The position numbers and the translations under genes are program-made. From Hoyosella rhizosphaerae (GTDB taxonomy: Bacteria > Actinomycetota > Actinomycetes > Mycobacteriales > Mycobacteriaceae): a DNA stretch of 64,000 bases. The notes below the pieces were generated by a model, which was given only the letters and a program-made list of their open reading frames with translations, did no database searches and was not told the origin of the DNA. Of this stretch, positions 48,536-58,277 are shown piece by piece (the stretch's first letter is position 1; each line of letters opens with the position of its first letter). The stretch is from NCBI RefSeq assembly GCF_014643175.1, contig NZ_BMJH01000001.1:1215926-1279925 (forward strand), read 5' to 3'.

Positions 48536-50101
48536 GCGGCACCATCCATCGAATACAGCCAACTCCTCCCCATGCTGATCGTGTTCGGCGCCGCGATCAT
48601 CGGTGTCCTGATCGAGGCTTTTGCGCCTCGCGGTGTCCTGTACCGCGCCCAGTTCGTTCTGAGCATCACCGCACTCGTCGCCGCTCTTGGGGCCGTCATC
48701 GATCTAGCCGGAACAACCGCCATTGTGGCGGTGGGTTCGGTAGCTGTCGACGGCCCAGCATTATTCATCCAAGGCCTTGTGCTTGTCGTGTCGCTCCTTT
48801 CGATACTCCTCATCGCGGAACGCACCAGCGCTCTCGACAACACGACCGGGCGCACTGTGTCTGGCCTTGATGCCTTTGCGGCGCAGGCGTCGAGCGTTCC
48901 CGGAAGTGTGGCCGAAAAGGTCGTCACCAAATCGGGAGTCACCCAGACTGAGGTGTTCCCACTCGCGATGTTCGCCGTGGGCGGCATGATGCTCTTCCCC
49001 GCATCCGGCGATTTGCTCACCATGTTCATCGCGCTCGAGGTGCTCTCACTTCCTTTGTATGTCATGTGTGGAATGGCACGACGTCGCCGATTGCTTTCAC
49101 AAGAATCAGCGCTGAAGTACTTCCTCCTCGGCGCCTTTTCTTCCGCATTTTTCCTCTACGGAATTGCACTGCTTTATGGTTTTGCCGGAACTGTTGACCT
49201 CAATGGCATCGCCGATGCAATTGCAACAGCGGAAGGCGACCGCACTCTCGCGCTCATCGGCGTATCGCTACTGACAGTTGGGCTGCTGTTCAAAATCGGC
49301 GCTGTCCCATTCCACGCCTGGACACCAGACGTGTACCAGGGTGCGCCTCTTCCCATAACCGGGTTCATGGCGGCCGCGACCAAGATCGCCGCATTCGGTG
49401 CGCTCCTTCGAATATTCACGGTCGCTCTGCCTGAAATGCAATCTGATTGGCGGCCTGTCCTCTGGGTTGTTGCGGCACTCACGATGCTGATCGGCACCAT
49501 CATCGCCGTGACGCAAACCGACATCATTCGGATGCTGGCCTATTCATCCGTGGCACACGCAGGTTTTCTGCTCACTGGCATCGTCGCAGCCACCGATTCA
49601 AGCGTCTCGGCGACGTTGTTCTACCTGCTTGCGTACGGTTTCAGCACACTTGGCGCGTTCGCCATCGTCAGCATCGTTCGAGACAGCACTGGTGAACTGA
49701 CGGATGTCGAGCAGTGGGCCGGACTCGGCAAAAGCTCCCCACTTGTTGCCGGAGCGTTCGCGCTCTTCCTACTTGCGCTCGCTGGCGTTCCACTCACCAG
49801 TGGGTTCATGGCGAAATTCGCGGTGTTCTCCGCGGCGATCGAAGGCGGCGCCACTCCGCTCGTGGTCATAGGAGTTATCAGCAGCGCCATCGCAGCAATC
49901 TTCTACACGCGCATCGTCATGCTGATGTTCTTCACCGAACCACGAAAAGCCGGGGACACTCACAGCGGAGCAGCAACCGCGGATTCACGCCCATTGACTT
50001 CCGTGGTGATCGGCGTCGGCGTCGTCATGACCGTTGCGCTCGGCATCCTCCCGCAAATGGGACTCGACCTTGCAGAACAAGCATCGACGTTCGTGCGGTA
50101 G
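48500..50101 (+). CDS. nuoN: NADH-quinone oxidoreductase subunit N
   Basis: A 533-residue antiporter-like subunit. Motifs: LEVLSLPLYVMCGMARRRRLLSQESALKYFLLGAF, LFKIGAVPFHAWTPDVYQGAPLPITGFMAAATKIAAFGALLR and RMLAYSSVAHAGFLLTG. The first 12 residues ([12 protein letters not shown]) are an 18-nt tandem duplication containing two GTG codons (48500 and 48518), either of which could start translation; GGAGG at 48486 favours the first. Last gene of the operon. Confidence 0.96.
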   Translation: MTPTALVTPTAIAAPSIEYSQLLPMLIVFGAAIIGVLIEAFAPRGVLYRAQFVLSITALVAALGAVIDLAGTTAIVAVGSVAVDGPALFIQGLVLVVSLLSILLIAERTSALDNTTGRTVSGLDAFAAQASSVPGSVAEKVVTKSGVTQTEVFPLAMFAVGGMMLFPASGDLLTMFIALEVLSLPLYVMCGMARRRRLLSQESALKYFLLGAFSSAFFLYGIALLYGFAGTVDLNGIADAIATAEGDRTLALIGVSLLTVGLLFKIGAVPFHAWTPDVYQGAPLPITGFMAAATKIAAFGALLRIFTVALPEMQSDWRPVLWVVAALTMLIGTIIAVTQTDIIRMLAYSSVAHAGFLLTGIVAATDSSVSATLFYLLAYGFSTLGAFAIVSIVRDSTGELTDVEQWAGLGKSSPLVAGAFALFLLALAGVPLTSGFMAKFAVFSAAIEGGATPLVVIGVISSAIAAIFYTRIVMLMFFTEPRKAGDTHSGAATADSRPLTSVVIGVGVVMTVALGILPQMGLDLAEQASTFVR

Positions 50102-50112
50102 ATCCTCGGTGA

Positions 50113-50334
50113 TCAGTAGTGGAACAAAATGTACGGCGTGTTCAAAAACCCAATGCAGTTAATTCTGTACTGGCCAGCGAGAACGTGCTCAAAGAGTCCT
50201 TGTAGACACTGTTGTTGAGTGTCGTAGATGTGGAAACCGATGCCGGGGTGGGCAGAGGCAGTAGGTGCCGCGGCGAGGGACACCCCCGCTAGCATTACTG
50301 CTGAACTCGCTACAACAGCTAGTCGACGCTTCAT
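50113..50334 (-). CDS. Small secreted hypothetical protein
   Basis: A 73-residue protein with a clear signal peptide (MKRRLAVVASSAVMLAGVSL, cleavage after ASA near residue 28), leaving about 45 residues with two cysteines (QQCLQGL and INCIGF) that could pair. It ends in aromatics (TPYILFHY). GAGGAG precedes the ATG. The family is not recognised. It converges on nuoN with an 11-nt gap. Confidence 0.75.
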   Translation of the reverse strand: MKRRLAVVASSAVMLAGVSLAAAPTASAHPGIGFHIYDTQQQCLQGLFEHVLAGQYRINCIGFLNTPYILFHY

Positions 50335-50422
50335 TGCAACTCCTCACACACTGCGGACTGGAACCGTCTCTATCATTCCACTCTTATGTGACATAGAACA
50401 CAACAGGGTGCTAGTTTTTCAG

Positions 50423-51496
50423 CTACCTCAACATCCGCTTCACACGGTCAGAATCGACAAAACCCCGAAACTGACGGCGCACAAAGGAGTCAAACAACCC
50501 GTTGCTTTGCAACACTTCCAGCGCGCGGGGGGCAAAACGCAATGCTTCTTCGATCATGTCATCCCGGGTGACACCAAGTTCGTTCAATAAGTCAGCAAGC
50601 GAGTAGTCGGAGTATTTGCTGAAGAAGACTCCGACGCCTTCCTCAATGGCGGTGCGCATCGCACGAGTTCCACGGAAGTCACGCCAAAACTCGAAACCCA
50701 ATACAAGAATCGCTTCGACGTCATCGGGGCCAATTGTGTCCCCTAAAGCACCAAGGGATTCCGTCTGACGCGACGCAAAAGCGTCCATCAGGACCGACAC
50801 CAGTGGGTCACCAGACTCGCTCATATCTGGCGCGTCAACACCTGCAAGTACAACAGCCACCGCGCGCTCTGTGAGGTCGCGAAACACCGCGTCTAACTTG
50901 GCCGATACGCCCGGTATCACGCGCGAACTCAGCGCACCACTCAACCTTAGTAAAGATCCGACACCAGGGATTTCACCGGCAAGGGCACGGTTTCGCTGAA
51001 GCGAGTCGATGGCGGTGCGATAGACAAACCACGCTGCCGCATCACGTGCCAACGGACTGTCATACACACGATCGACCACACGCTGGAAGGCTGGCATCGC
51101 CAGAAACTTTTCAGCAAACGAAACGACCTGGGTGAAGTCGACATCACGCAAGGTCTCGTCGGCATCTTCAAATGTGCGCCTATGAATCCGGCTCGCAATA
51201 TCGCCCGCGAGTTCAGGAATCGCGCCTTCAATGCGCCACTCCAACGCGTACTTAATGGCCGCACCGCTCACCTGTGCAGGGGTCACCACGTCGCCCAGCG
51301 TCAACTTCTCCGCTGCGCCGAGGGCATGCCCAACTTCAACATGAACCCATTCGATCAACGCATCGCCGCTCAACTGATCGGCGATATAGTCCGTCAGTGC
51401 ATTGAGCAACTCATCAGGTCCGCCCTGACCGTTGCCGTTCCCGCTATTGCCGCTTTGCTTTTTGGCCACGCTCCGAGGATAGTCGCGCATCCTCAT
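50423..51496 (-). CDS. Uncharacterised protein downstream of adenylate cyclase
   Basis: About 357 residues, largely helical and soluble; no signal peptide and no strong transmembrane helix. Segments such as LLNALTDYIADQLSGDALIEWVHVEVGHALGAAEKLTLGDVVT and DSPLARDAAAWFVYRTAIDSLQRNRALAGEIPGVGSLLRLSG are distinctive, but I cannot assign a family with confidence. It starts 10 nt after the cyclase stop (ATG 51496 chosen; GTG 51469 is possible), so it is probably cotranscribed with it. Confidence 0.75.
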   Translation of the reverse strand: MRMRDYPRSVAKKQSGNSGNGNGQGGPDELLNALTDYIADQLSGDALIEWVHVEVGHALGAAEKLTLGDVVTPAQVSGAAIKYALEWRIEGAIPELAGDIASRIHRRTFEDADETLRDVDFTQVVSFAEKFLAMPAFQRVVDRVYDSPLARDAAAWFVYRTAIDSLQRNRALAGEIPGVGSLLRLSGALSSRVIPGVSAKLDAVFRDLTERAVAVVLAGVDAPDMSESGDPLVSVLMDAFASRQTESLGALGDTIGPDDVEAILVLGFEFWRDFRGTRAMRTAIEEGVGVFFSKYSDYSLADLLNELGVTRDDMIEEALRFAPRALEVLQSNGLFDSFVRRQFRGFVDSDRVKRMLR

Positions 51497-51506
51497 CGTG
51501 TTGTGG

Positions 51507-52949
51507 TTATGTGTCGGCCAACGCACCCCTACGCGGCCACGCCAACCGTGTGAGCTTGGTTCGGCCACGCAACGTCACTAGGTCACCCGTCGCCCAATGC
51601 ACCTGTTCCTCTTCGCTGGCAAAACTCACCGCATAGCTAGACGCCAAGATGCTTCCGGCTTCCTTTTTTGCCAGCTCAGTCAACCGCGCAGCCTCATTCA
51701 CCGGATCACCAATCACCGTGTATTCAAACCGTTCCGCAGACCCAATATTGCCTGCAAGCACAGTCCCAGCCGCAACGCCCACACCCACCTTAATGTTGGG
51801 CATGTCGGCAAGTTCGTCAACCAACTCACGCGCCGCGACCAACGCCGCTGTCGCCGCATCAGCCCTAAACTGAGGCGCGCCGAAAATCACCAAGGCCTCG
51901 TCACCAACAAACTTGTTGACAAACCCACGGTGCCGATCCACCACACTCACCACAATGTTGAAGAACTTGTTTAGCATCGCCACCACTTCGGCCGGGCGCA
52001 TCGTCGATACGGCTGTCGTCGAACCAACCAGATCCACAAACAGCACCGCGACAAATCGAGTTTGGCCACCAAGTTGGGTTCCCGAACTTAACGCTTGGCG
52101 TGCTACATCCCTACCGACATGCTGATCGAGTAGCTCACGCGACGCCCGTGCATTCTGAAAATCGGAGATGAGCGATGCCACCGAAGTTTGCAAAGCACCC
52201 ACTTCCGTCCCATCATCTGCGACCACCGTCTCGCCGTCCCGCACTGCTGCGGTGAGCGCGCGTACCCACTTAGCTTCGCGGCGAGCAAAAACCAGCGCTG
52301 AAACGCTCAGAATAACGACCAACAGGGACGATGCGGTGAGGACAACAACCGCGAAGTCGCGGTCAGACTGGACCATACCGTTACTGAGATACATCGCGGA
52401 CAACGCCACAACTACACCCGCGAGAGGAACGGAAACCGACAACCATTGGGCAATAGTCCGGACAGCCACACGGTGAGGGACCCCCACCCCCTCCGCTATC
52501 ACGCGCGCTGCAGCTGGCCGCAACCACCACTCAGTGAGGAGGAACGTAACCCCAGCCGCGAAAACGCCCGCCAACAGGGCAGCTAAAACCTCGACCAGGC
52601 GGCCGGTGACGGCAAAAAACACAACCGGCAGTAGCCACAAGGCTGCAACGACCAGAGTCAACACCATCGGCGCCTGCATCGCGGCAGCGCCTTCCGCGCT
52701 CGTCGGTGTTGCACCACGTCGATACCACCGCATAGTCAACCGCCAGCGGTGCGCTGCGAATACACCAATCACCACTGCGAAGAGCACTGCGAGAAAGATC
52801 AAGGTCCTCATTGTGAGCTGTTCCTCGCTCACGGCCACATTACGCATCACAGCAAACAGCACCACCGCCACGCCAACGACAGCCATTTCGGACACCACAA
52901 ATGCTGCACCGAACAACGACGACCGACCTCGACTTGAACCACTGCTCAC
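51507..52949 (-). CDS. Membrane-anchored class III adenylate cyclase with HAMP domain
   Basis: A 480-residue protein. Six transmembrane helices (about 13-35, 48-66, 93-115, 120-140, 170-190, 200-225), a HAMP linker (about 225-280), then a class III cyclase domain: metal-binding Asp residues in VLFVDLVGSTTAV and KFVGDEALVIFGAP, substrate-selecting Lys in FVNKFVGDE and Asp in IGDPVN, and transition-state Asn/Arg in VNEAARLTELAKK. This is the Rv1318c-Rv1320c/Rv3645 layout. It begins 30 nt after mnhE and is probably in the Mrp operon. Confidence 0.92.
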   Translation of the reverse strand: MSSGSSRGRSSLFGAAFVVSEMAVVGVAVVLFAVMRNVAVSEEQLTMRTLIFLAVLFAVVIGVFAAHRWRLTMRWYRRGATPTSAEGAAAMQAPMVLTLVVAALWLLPVVFFAVTGRLVEVLAALLAGVFAAGVTFLLTEWWLRPAAARVIAEGVGVPHRVAVRTIAQWLSVSVPLAGVVVALSAMYLSNGMVQSDRDFAVVVLTASSLLVVILSVSALVFARREAKWVRALTAAVRDGETVVADDGTEVGALQTSVASLISDFQNARASRELLDQHVGRDVARQALSSGTQLGGQTRFVAVLFVDLVGSTTAVSTMRPAEVVAMLNKFFNIVVSVVDRHRGFVNKFVGDEALVIFGAPQFRADAATAALVAARELVDELADMPNIKVGVGVAAGTVLAGNIGSAERFEYTVIGDPVNEAARLTELAKKEAGSILASSYAVSFASEEEQVHWATGDLVTLRGRTKLTRLAWPRRGALADT

Positions 52950-52979
52950 CCGACCTACCGTACTTTCCCGCAGAAAGAT

Positions 52980-53501
52980 TCAGGCCCTAAACACTCCTGC
53001 TACGTCGCCAATTCTGCGTTCGAGTTCAGCGAACTGCCCTGTCACGTCCTGGGTACGGTCAAGAACATGGATAAGCAAACGGTTATCGTCGAGTTTTACG
53101 GCGAGGGTTCCTGGCATCACTGAGGCGATGCCCATGAGTGCCACACGGCATAAGCCCTCCGGCAAACGAGTGGTGTAGCCGACTGTATCGGGCTCGATGT
53201 CCACCGTGGGTCTGACAGCGCGCAGGCCGACGTCGACTCCTCCCCGCAGCGATTGCCACAGGAACCACCCAAACAGTGCTGCGGCGCTGCCCATGCGTCG
53301 AACCGGGGAACGCACCCGGCGAGGTGGCAGCAGCACTAACGACAACGCGGTCGCAAGCGGCACAAATAGCACCCCATACCCCACCATGCCGGACGATCCT
53401 TCGGTCATCACCCACCACAGCAGCGCGAACACGATCAACCGACCTGTTGACGCGACGAGGCGGTGACGTGTCAGGAGCACATTGTCCTCGGAGCTCACCA
53501 T
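52980..53501 (-). CDS. mnhE: Mrp antiporter subunit E (MnhE/MrpE)
   Basis: A 173-residue subunit: hydrophobic N-terminal half (RLIVFALLWWVMTEG, GVLFVPLATALSLVLLPP), then a soluble part with the family segment VALMGIASVMPGTLAVKLDDNRLLIHVLD. It overlaps the upstream antiporter gene by 7 nt. It is the last classical Mrp gene in the operon. Confidence 0.92.
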   Translation of the reverse strand: MVSSEDNVLLTRHRLVASTGRLIVFALLWWVMTEGSSGMVGYGVLFVPLATALSLVLLPPRRVRSPVRRMGSAAALFGWFLWQSLRGGVDVGLRAVRPTVDIEPDTVGYTTRLPEGLCRVALMGIASVMPGTLAVKLDDNRLLIHVLDRTQDVTGQFAELERRIGDVAGVFRA

Positions 53502-55255
53502 ATCCCCACCACCAGGATTAGCAGTGCGCCCATCAGTGCGACTGTCACAGCACCCGAACCCACCCAGCTAGATATGCGACGCTCGGCACCAGTGACGACC
53601 TTGACTGGGGATGGGCCTCGTTCCGCCAATGTCATGAAGCCACTGGACCACCGCGCCCGCTGGCTGCCTACGTACCGGGCACCTGAGGCGAGATGGGTTG
53701 TCATTGCGCGCGCCGCCTTCTCCTCAGGTAGGAGAATGTCGCCGGGTGGAATCTGCCATCCGTCGATCCGCCACCGCCGCGATCCGGAGGATCTCCACCA
53801 TCCGGCGGCGGCCAAGGCCATCCCGAGCAAAATTGGCCACGCAGCGGCCCACACCGCAGACAATTCGAAGCCTGGAAGCGTCAATATCGGTGACCACTGC
53901 AACGCGAGCACCCACGTCAACACCGTTCCACCGACGATCAGTACCGACCAACTCACCACAGCGCCGTCGACGCCCCAAGCCCTATCGCGGTCACCCGTCA
54001 GAAGGAGCCACCCCGCCCGTAGAAGCAGCAACGTCGAGACAGTGCCCACGAACGGCAGCAGTGACACGAGGTTGACACCCCACAGTGTTGCCGGATCGAC
54101 GGCTTCTTTCGCTGCATATTTTGCGACTGCGCCCGATCCGAACGGGGCTCCTGCCACAGCGAGCGCCAAGAACGTCAACCCGCCGATAACCCACCAGCGG
54201 ATCCACCCCTCGCCGTGAGTCCTCCACACGGTGACGCCAAGGAACAACCCGCCTTTTGCCATCCCATGATGAACGGCGTACACGACTGCTGCGAATGCGC
54301 ACACTGGTGCGATGTCAGGTTCGGCCAATGCGACCCCCACAAGCACCGCCAGGAACCCCATCTGACTGATGCTGCTATACGCCAACGCCACCTTGGCGTC
54401 ATTCTGAAATAAGCCCGGCAGCAACGCAGCAAATGCGCCTACCAAGGCCACCACAATCAGCGCTGTGCCCCAACCCGGCATCGCCACTTCACCCAATGGC
54501 AAAAACCGCAACCACCCCACCAGACCGGCCTTGATCATGGAACCGCTGAGGACCGCGCTTGCTGGTGGTGGCGCCGCGGGGTGCGCCAAGGGGAGCCATA
54601 CATGCAGCGGTACGGTGCCAGCTTTCACCCCAAAACCCACTAGGAGGAGCAGCACAATGAGCTCGCGGTGGGACGACTCAGCGACGGCGACTGGTGCATC
54701 AGCGAGCAGCAATCCTCCCGCGTCAACGACAAGCAGCAACGCCGCCAAAATCACCATCTCACCGGCGACCGCCAACACGATATAGACGCGACCCGCTCGC
54801 TGCGCCGCCGCCGATCGCTCGTGGATAACCAGCCCATACGCGGCGATGCTCATCACGGCGAACCCGAGATAGAACGTCACCGTGTCGGCGGCGACAAACA
54901 CCAAAGCATTACCCACAAAACAGACCAGAAGGTACGCCACCAAAATGTGCGCGCGGTCGGTCCGGGAACTGTGGGCGGCGATCATCGCAGCGGCATAGAG
55001 CAACACCGCTACCAGCAATAACGGCCTCGCAAGGAAGTCCATCGTCAGATGAGTGCCGAGCATGAGCCACGGCAATTCGATCGGTCCGGCAGCTGGCCCC
55101 ACTATCGCCAATACCGCAAATGGAATCAGTGATAGCGGTGCCGAACGCACCCACAGATCAATGGCGCGTCCCCCACCCGAATACGCGATTAGCAAACCTA
55201 AAACGGCAGCGATTGCTATCGGAGCGGCGATTGCACTGGCCCACAGGAAACTCAT
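53495..55255 (-). CDS. Mrp/complex I antiporter-like subunit (MnhD-type, third)
   Basis: A 586-residue multispanning protein of the NuoL/M/N-MrpA/D family. The channel block is GVKAGTVPLHVWLPLAHPAAPPPASAVLSGSMIKAGLVG (two Lys), followed by ALAYSSISQMGFLAVLVGV. A C-terminal 110-residue hydrophilic segment plus final helices (about 475-586: DGWQIPPGDILLPEEKAARA) is unlike plain MrpD and recalls the carboxy-terminal extension of hydrogenase-linked HyfB/MbhH-type subunits. Confidence 0.88.
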   Translation of the reverse strand: MSFLWASAIAAPIAIAAVLGLLIAYSGGGRAIDLWVRSAPLSLIPFAVLAIVGPAAGPIELPWLMLGTHLTMDFLARPLLLVAVLLYAAAMIAAHSSRTDRAHILVAYLLVCFVGNALVFVAADTVTFYLGFAVMSIAAYGLVIHERSAAAQRAGRVYIVLAVAGEMVILAALLLVVDAGGLLLADAPVAVAESSHRELIVLLLLVGFGVKAGTVPLHVWLPLAHPAAPPPASAVLSGSMIKAGLVGWLRFLPLGEVAMPGWGTALIVVALVGAFAALLPGLFQNDAKVALAYSSISQMGFLAVLVGVALAEPDIAPVCAFAAVVYAVHHGMAKGGLFLGVTVWRTHGEGWIRWWVIGGLTFLALAVAGAPFGSGAVAKYAAKEAVDPATLWGVNLVSLLPFVGTVSTLLLLRAGWLLLTGDRDRAWGVDGAVVSWSVLIVGGTVLTWVLALQWSPILTLPGFELSAVWAAAWPILLGMALAAAGWWRSSGSRRWRIDGWQIPPGDILLPEEKAARAMTTHLASGARYVGSQRARWSSGFMTLAERGPSPVKVVTGAERRISSWVGSGAVTVALMGALLILVVGIW

Positions 55256-56790
55256 GCGCTGTAGAGCCTTTCCGCGATGATTTTCGCCAGCTCAACCGAC
55301 GAAATATCGACACCAGCAAAGATCCCGAGGATCACAGCAAGGCTCGCCGTCACCAGCGTTGGGAGCAACAAAGCCGGGGAAGCCTCCCATCGAACCCGAC
55401 GGATTTTCGTGGACACAGCGCCAGTGTCGGCCACATTGTCGTTCCCCCACTCGACATCACCGTCTTTTTGCCCCCACCACATCAAGTACACCGGCGGCAG
55501 AAAGTAGGCAGCGTTCAAAAGGCTGCTGAGCAAGAGGACCCCAACGATCCAGCCCTGGCCCGCTTCGAGTGCGCCCATGCCCAGATACCACTTGGTAACA
55601 AACCCCACCACGGGTGGCAATCCGATCATGCCGAGCGCGCCCACAGTGAACGCGGCGCACGTCAACGGCATGCGCTTGCCTAAACCCGCCAATTGACTGA
55701 CTTTCTTAATCCCCAGCGTTTCCGCGAACAGACCCACGCAGAAAAACAACGTGATCTTCATCAGACCCTGATTAACGATGTGTGCCACTGCCCCAGTCAT
55801 AGCCAGCACAGACGGAATAGTCAGTCCTAACACGATGTACGACAGCTGACTCACCGTCGAGTACGCCAACCTGGCTTTTAAGCCGTCTTGCTGCAAGGCC
55901 AGCACAGAACCGTAAATGATCGTGACCGACGCAATCACAGACAGTGGCATGAGAACGCCCAATTCCCGGGCAACGTCAACACCATAAACGCCATTTATCA
56001 CCAGGGCGATACCGAACACGCCCGCCTTCACCACGGCCACCGCATGCAATAGGGCGCTCACTGGGGTAGGTGCCACCATCGCCTTGGGCAGCCACGCATG
56101 CACTGGAACAATTGCTGCCTTTACAGCCAGACCAGCAATAAGAAGCCCGAAGATGAGCGCCGCCAACCTTGGGTTTGTTTGCGCAAACTCAGCTACCTCC
56201 GGGCTACCGCGGTCAGCGAAATCCACAGGTCCGACTACGGCCGTCAGCCACACCACACCAAGTAGTAGAACCACACCCCCGACCAGTGTGTACCGAAGGT
56301 ACGTTCGGGCTCCTGCCAGCGATTCCGGGGTTTGGCGATGCGCAACAAGTGGATACGTTGCCAACGTCAGCAATTCGTAAAAGATGAGGAACGTGATGAG
56401 GTTCCCTGAGAGGGCAATCCCTGTCGTCGCCGTCACACACAAACTAAAGAATGCAAAGAACCTAGTTCGGTTGGGCGAATTCTCCAAATACCCGATGGCA
56501 TAAATTGTCGTCAAGAACCACAGCACTGACGACAGCGTCAAGAAGTACAAAGCAAACGGTTCAATGCGCAGAACAAAGTCGATGCCGTCAACGAACGGGG
56601 CGCGAAGTTCAAATGTTTCACCAGCAACGGCAAGCGGAATCAAAGCAAAAACAAGCACCACCTTTAACGTGGCGCCCACAAGGTTGATGATGATTCGCGG
56701 CCTGTGTTGATCGTCGCGCAAGAAAAAAATCACCACAGCAGGCACAAGTGACACCGCGAGTAGAACGGCCGGTAACAATGTCAACATCAC
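55252..56790 (-). CDS. Mrp antiporter subunit D-like (second)
   Basis: A 512-residue antiporter subunit. LTFLIFYELLTLATYPLVAH carries the channel Glu; KAAIVPVHAWLPKAMVAPTPVSALLHAVAVVKAGVFG carries the Lys/His block; ARLAYSTVSQLSYIVLGL follows. PTPVSALLHAVAVVKAG resembles the MrpA/NuoL form more than MrpD, so it may supply the MrpA-like ion path. ATGA overlap at both ends. Confidence 0.9.
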   Translation of the reverse strand: MMLTLLPAVLLAVSLVPAVVIFFLRDDQHRPRIIINLVGATLKVVLVFALIPLAVAGETFELRAPFVDGIDFVLRIEPFALYFLTLSSVLWFLTTIYAIGYLENSPNRTRFFAFFSLCVTATTGIALSGNLITFLIFYELLTLATYPLVAHRQTPESLAGARTYLRYTLVGGVVLLLGVVWLTAVVGPVDFADRGSPEVAEFAQTNPRLAALIFGLLIAGLAVKAAIVPVHAWLPKAMVAPTPVSALLHAVAVVKAGVFGIALVINGVYGVDVARELGVLMPLSVIASVTIIYGSVLALQQDGLKARLAYSTVSQLSYIVLGLTIPSVLAMTGAVAHIVNQGLMKITLFFCVGLFAETLGIKKVSQLAGLGKRMPLTCAAFTVGALGMIGLPPVVGFVTKWYLGMGALEAGQGWIVGVLLLSSLLNAAYFLPPVYLMWWGQKDGDVEWGNDNVADTGAVSTKIRRVRWEASPALLLPTLVTASLAVILGIFAGVDISSVELAKIIAERLYSA

Positions 56791-58277
56791 TGTTCACCGC
56801 CCATCAACGTCACGTGAAGCAGATCGGCAACCTCCAGCGATCGCACACCCAGAACAATGGTGGCGACAGCGAGCACCAAGGCTGTCCACTGCATCCGTAC
56901 CGGAACACGCACGGCAACCTGGTTGGTGCGCTCGCCGTCATTACCACCGCGGTCATCGTCTCCGTGCGAATCCAACAAGATTGCCAACACTCTCCCGATG
57001 TAGGCGAAGGTCAACAAACCACCCACTAGAAGCACCGGCACCCACCACCACTGGCCCGATTCCAGCGATGCGCGCAGCACCTGCCACTTGCCTACAAAAG
57101 CCAATGTGGGAGGTAAACCCGCGAGGCTCACCCCCGCGATAGCAATTGCCATCGACGCGGTCGGCAATCGTGACGCAGTGCCCCGCAGAACGTCGAGTTC
57201 ATCCGAACCATAGGCGTAGGCCAGGCTCCCCGCCGCCATGAACATGGACGCCTTCGCTAAACCGTGGGCCACCGCAATCAGCAGCACACCCTGCCACGCC
57301 AGTGCTGCCGCATTCGGTCCACCGGCAACCACCAACGGGAACAGCAGAAACAGGTAGCCAACCTGCGCCACAGTCGAATACGCGATTACTTTCTTGAGTT
57401 TGGTTTGCCGCAACGCCAGGATCCCACCCCATACGGTGCCCACGGCTCCGACCGCACCTACCGCATTGGCCAACATCACCGGTGCTGACTCGCCAGCGAG
57501 GACCGTCCACATTCGCACAGCAACAAAGAACGATGCCTTAATCACCAATGCGGACATCAGCGGACTCACTGCAGCAGGCGCCCCCGCATGCGCAGGGGGC
57601 AACCATGAATGCAACGGAAAGAGAGCTGTCTTTACCGCCAGCCCCAATGTCATCGCCCCGAGCGCGACAAACAGGGTGGTTCCACCGTCGATGCGCAGCC
57701 CCGCCTGCACCAACGTCAACGTGCCAGTCTCGGCATACACGAACGCGATTCCCAGTAGAAACAGCAACGAACCCAGCACCGCAATCAACAGGTACCGCAA
57801 CGCTGCTCGCTGCGCTGCTCCCCCGCCCAACGCCACCAATGCCACACCTGCGACAGTCACCAACTCTAAAGCGACGTAAGTGTTAAACAAATCTGCGGAT
57901 ACATACACCGCGTTTAAGCCCGCCAGCAGCAGCAACCACAACGACCAAAACCACGGTCCCCCCGTCAGCGTCTGCGAAGCGCTTCCATAAATCGCCACCA
58001 GAATGCCCACAACACCAGTGAGCACAAGCATCGCTGCACTGAACCCATCCGCCGCGAGCACTATCGCCACTGGAGGCTCCCAACCTCCCAGCGCCAACTG
58101 CAGTGGCCCCGAAGTCGACACCGTCACAGCCACCACAAACGCAAGAACCGTTACGCCACCTGTTGCCGCAATTGCGACCGCTCGCGCCGCCACAACATGA
58201 CCACTCAGTGTCAGCAACGCCACCACTGGCAACACAACCAGCGGCAACAAAACAAGCATCGGAAGCAAATCAGGCAT
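56787..58277 (-). CDS. mnhD: Mrp antiporter subunit D (first)
   Basis: A 496-residue antiporter subunit: FNTYVALELVTVAGVALVAL (channel Glu), KTALFPLHSWLPPAHAGAPAAVSPLMSALVIKASFFVAVRM (Lys residues) and VIAYSTVAQVGYLFLLF. The GAPAAVSPLMSALVIK block is the typical MrpD form. The start at 58277 (MPDLLPMLVLL) overlaps the mnhC stop by 8 nt; the longer frame to 58346 is shadow. Confidence 0.9.
   Translation of the reverse strand: MPDLLPMLVLLPLVVLPVVALLTLSGHVVAARAVAIAATGGVTVLAFVVAVTVSTSGPLQLALGGWEPPVAIVLAADGFSAAMLVLTGVVGILVAIYGSASQTLTGGPWFWSLWLLLLAGLNAVYVSADLFNTYVALELVTVAGVALVALGGGAAQRAALRYLLIAVLGSLLFLLGIAFVYAETGTLTLVQAGLRIDGGTTLFVALGAMTLGLAVKTALFPLHSWLPPAHAGAPAAVSPLMSALVIKASFFVAVRMWTVLAGESAPVMLANAVGAVGAVGTVWGGILALRQTKLKKVIAYSTVAQVGYLFLLFPLVVAGGPNAAALAWQGVLLIAVAHGLAKASMFMAAGSLAYAYGSDELDVLRGTASRLPTASMAIAIAGVSLAGLPPTLAFVGKWQVLRASLESGQWWWVPVLLVGGLLTFAYIGRVLAILLDSHGDDDRGGNDGERTNQVAVRVPVRMQWTALVLAVATIVLGVRSLEVADLLHVTLMGGEQ

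Noticed and set aside
53463-54218. 251-codon plus-strand frame opposite the third antiporter subunit
   Set aside because: Antisense to a conserved membrane protein; no motif.
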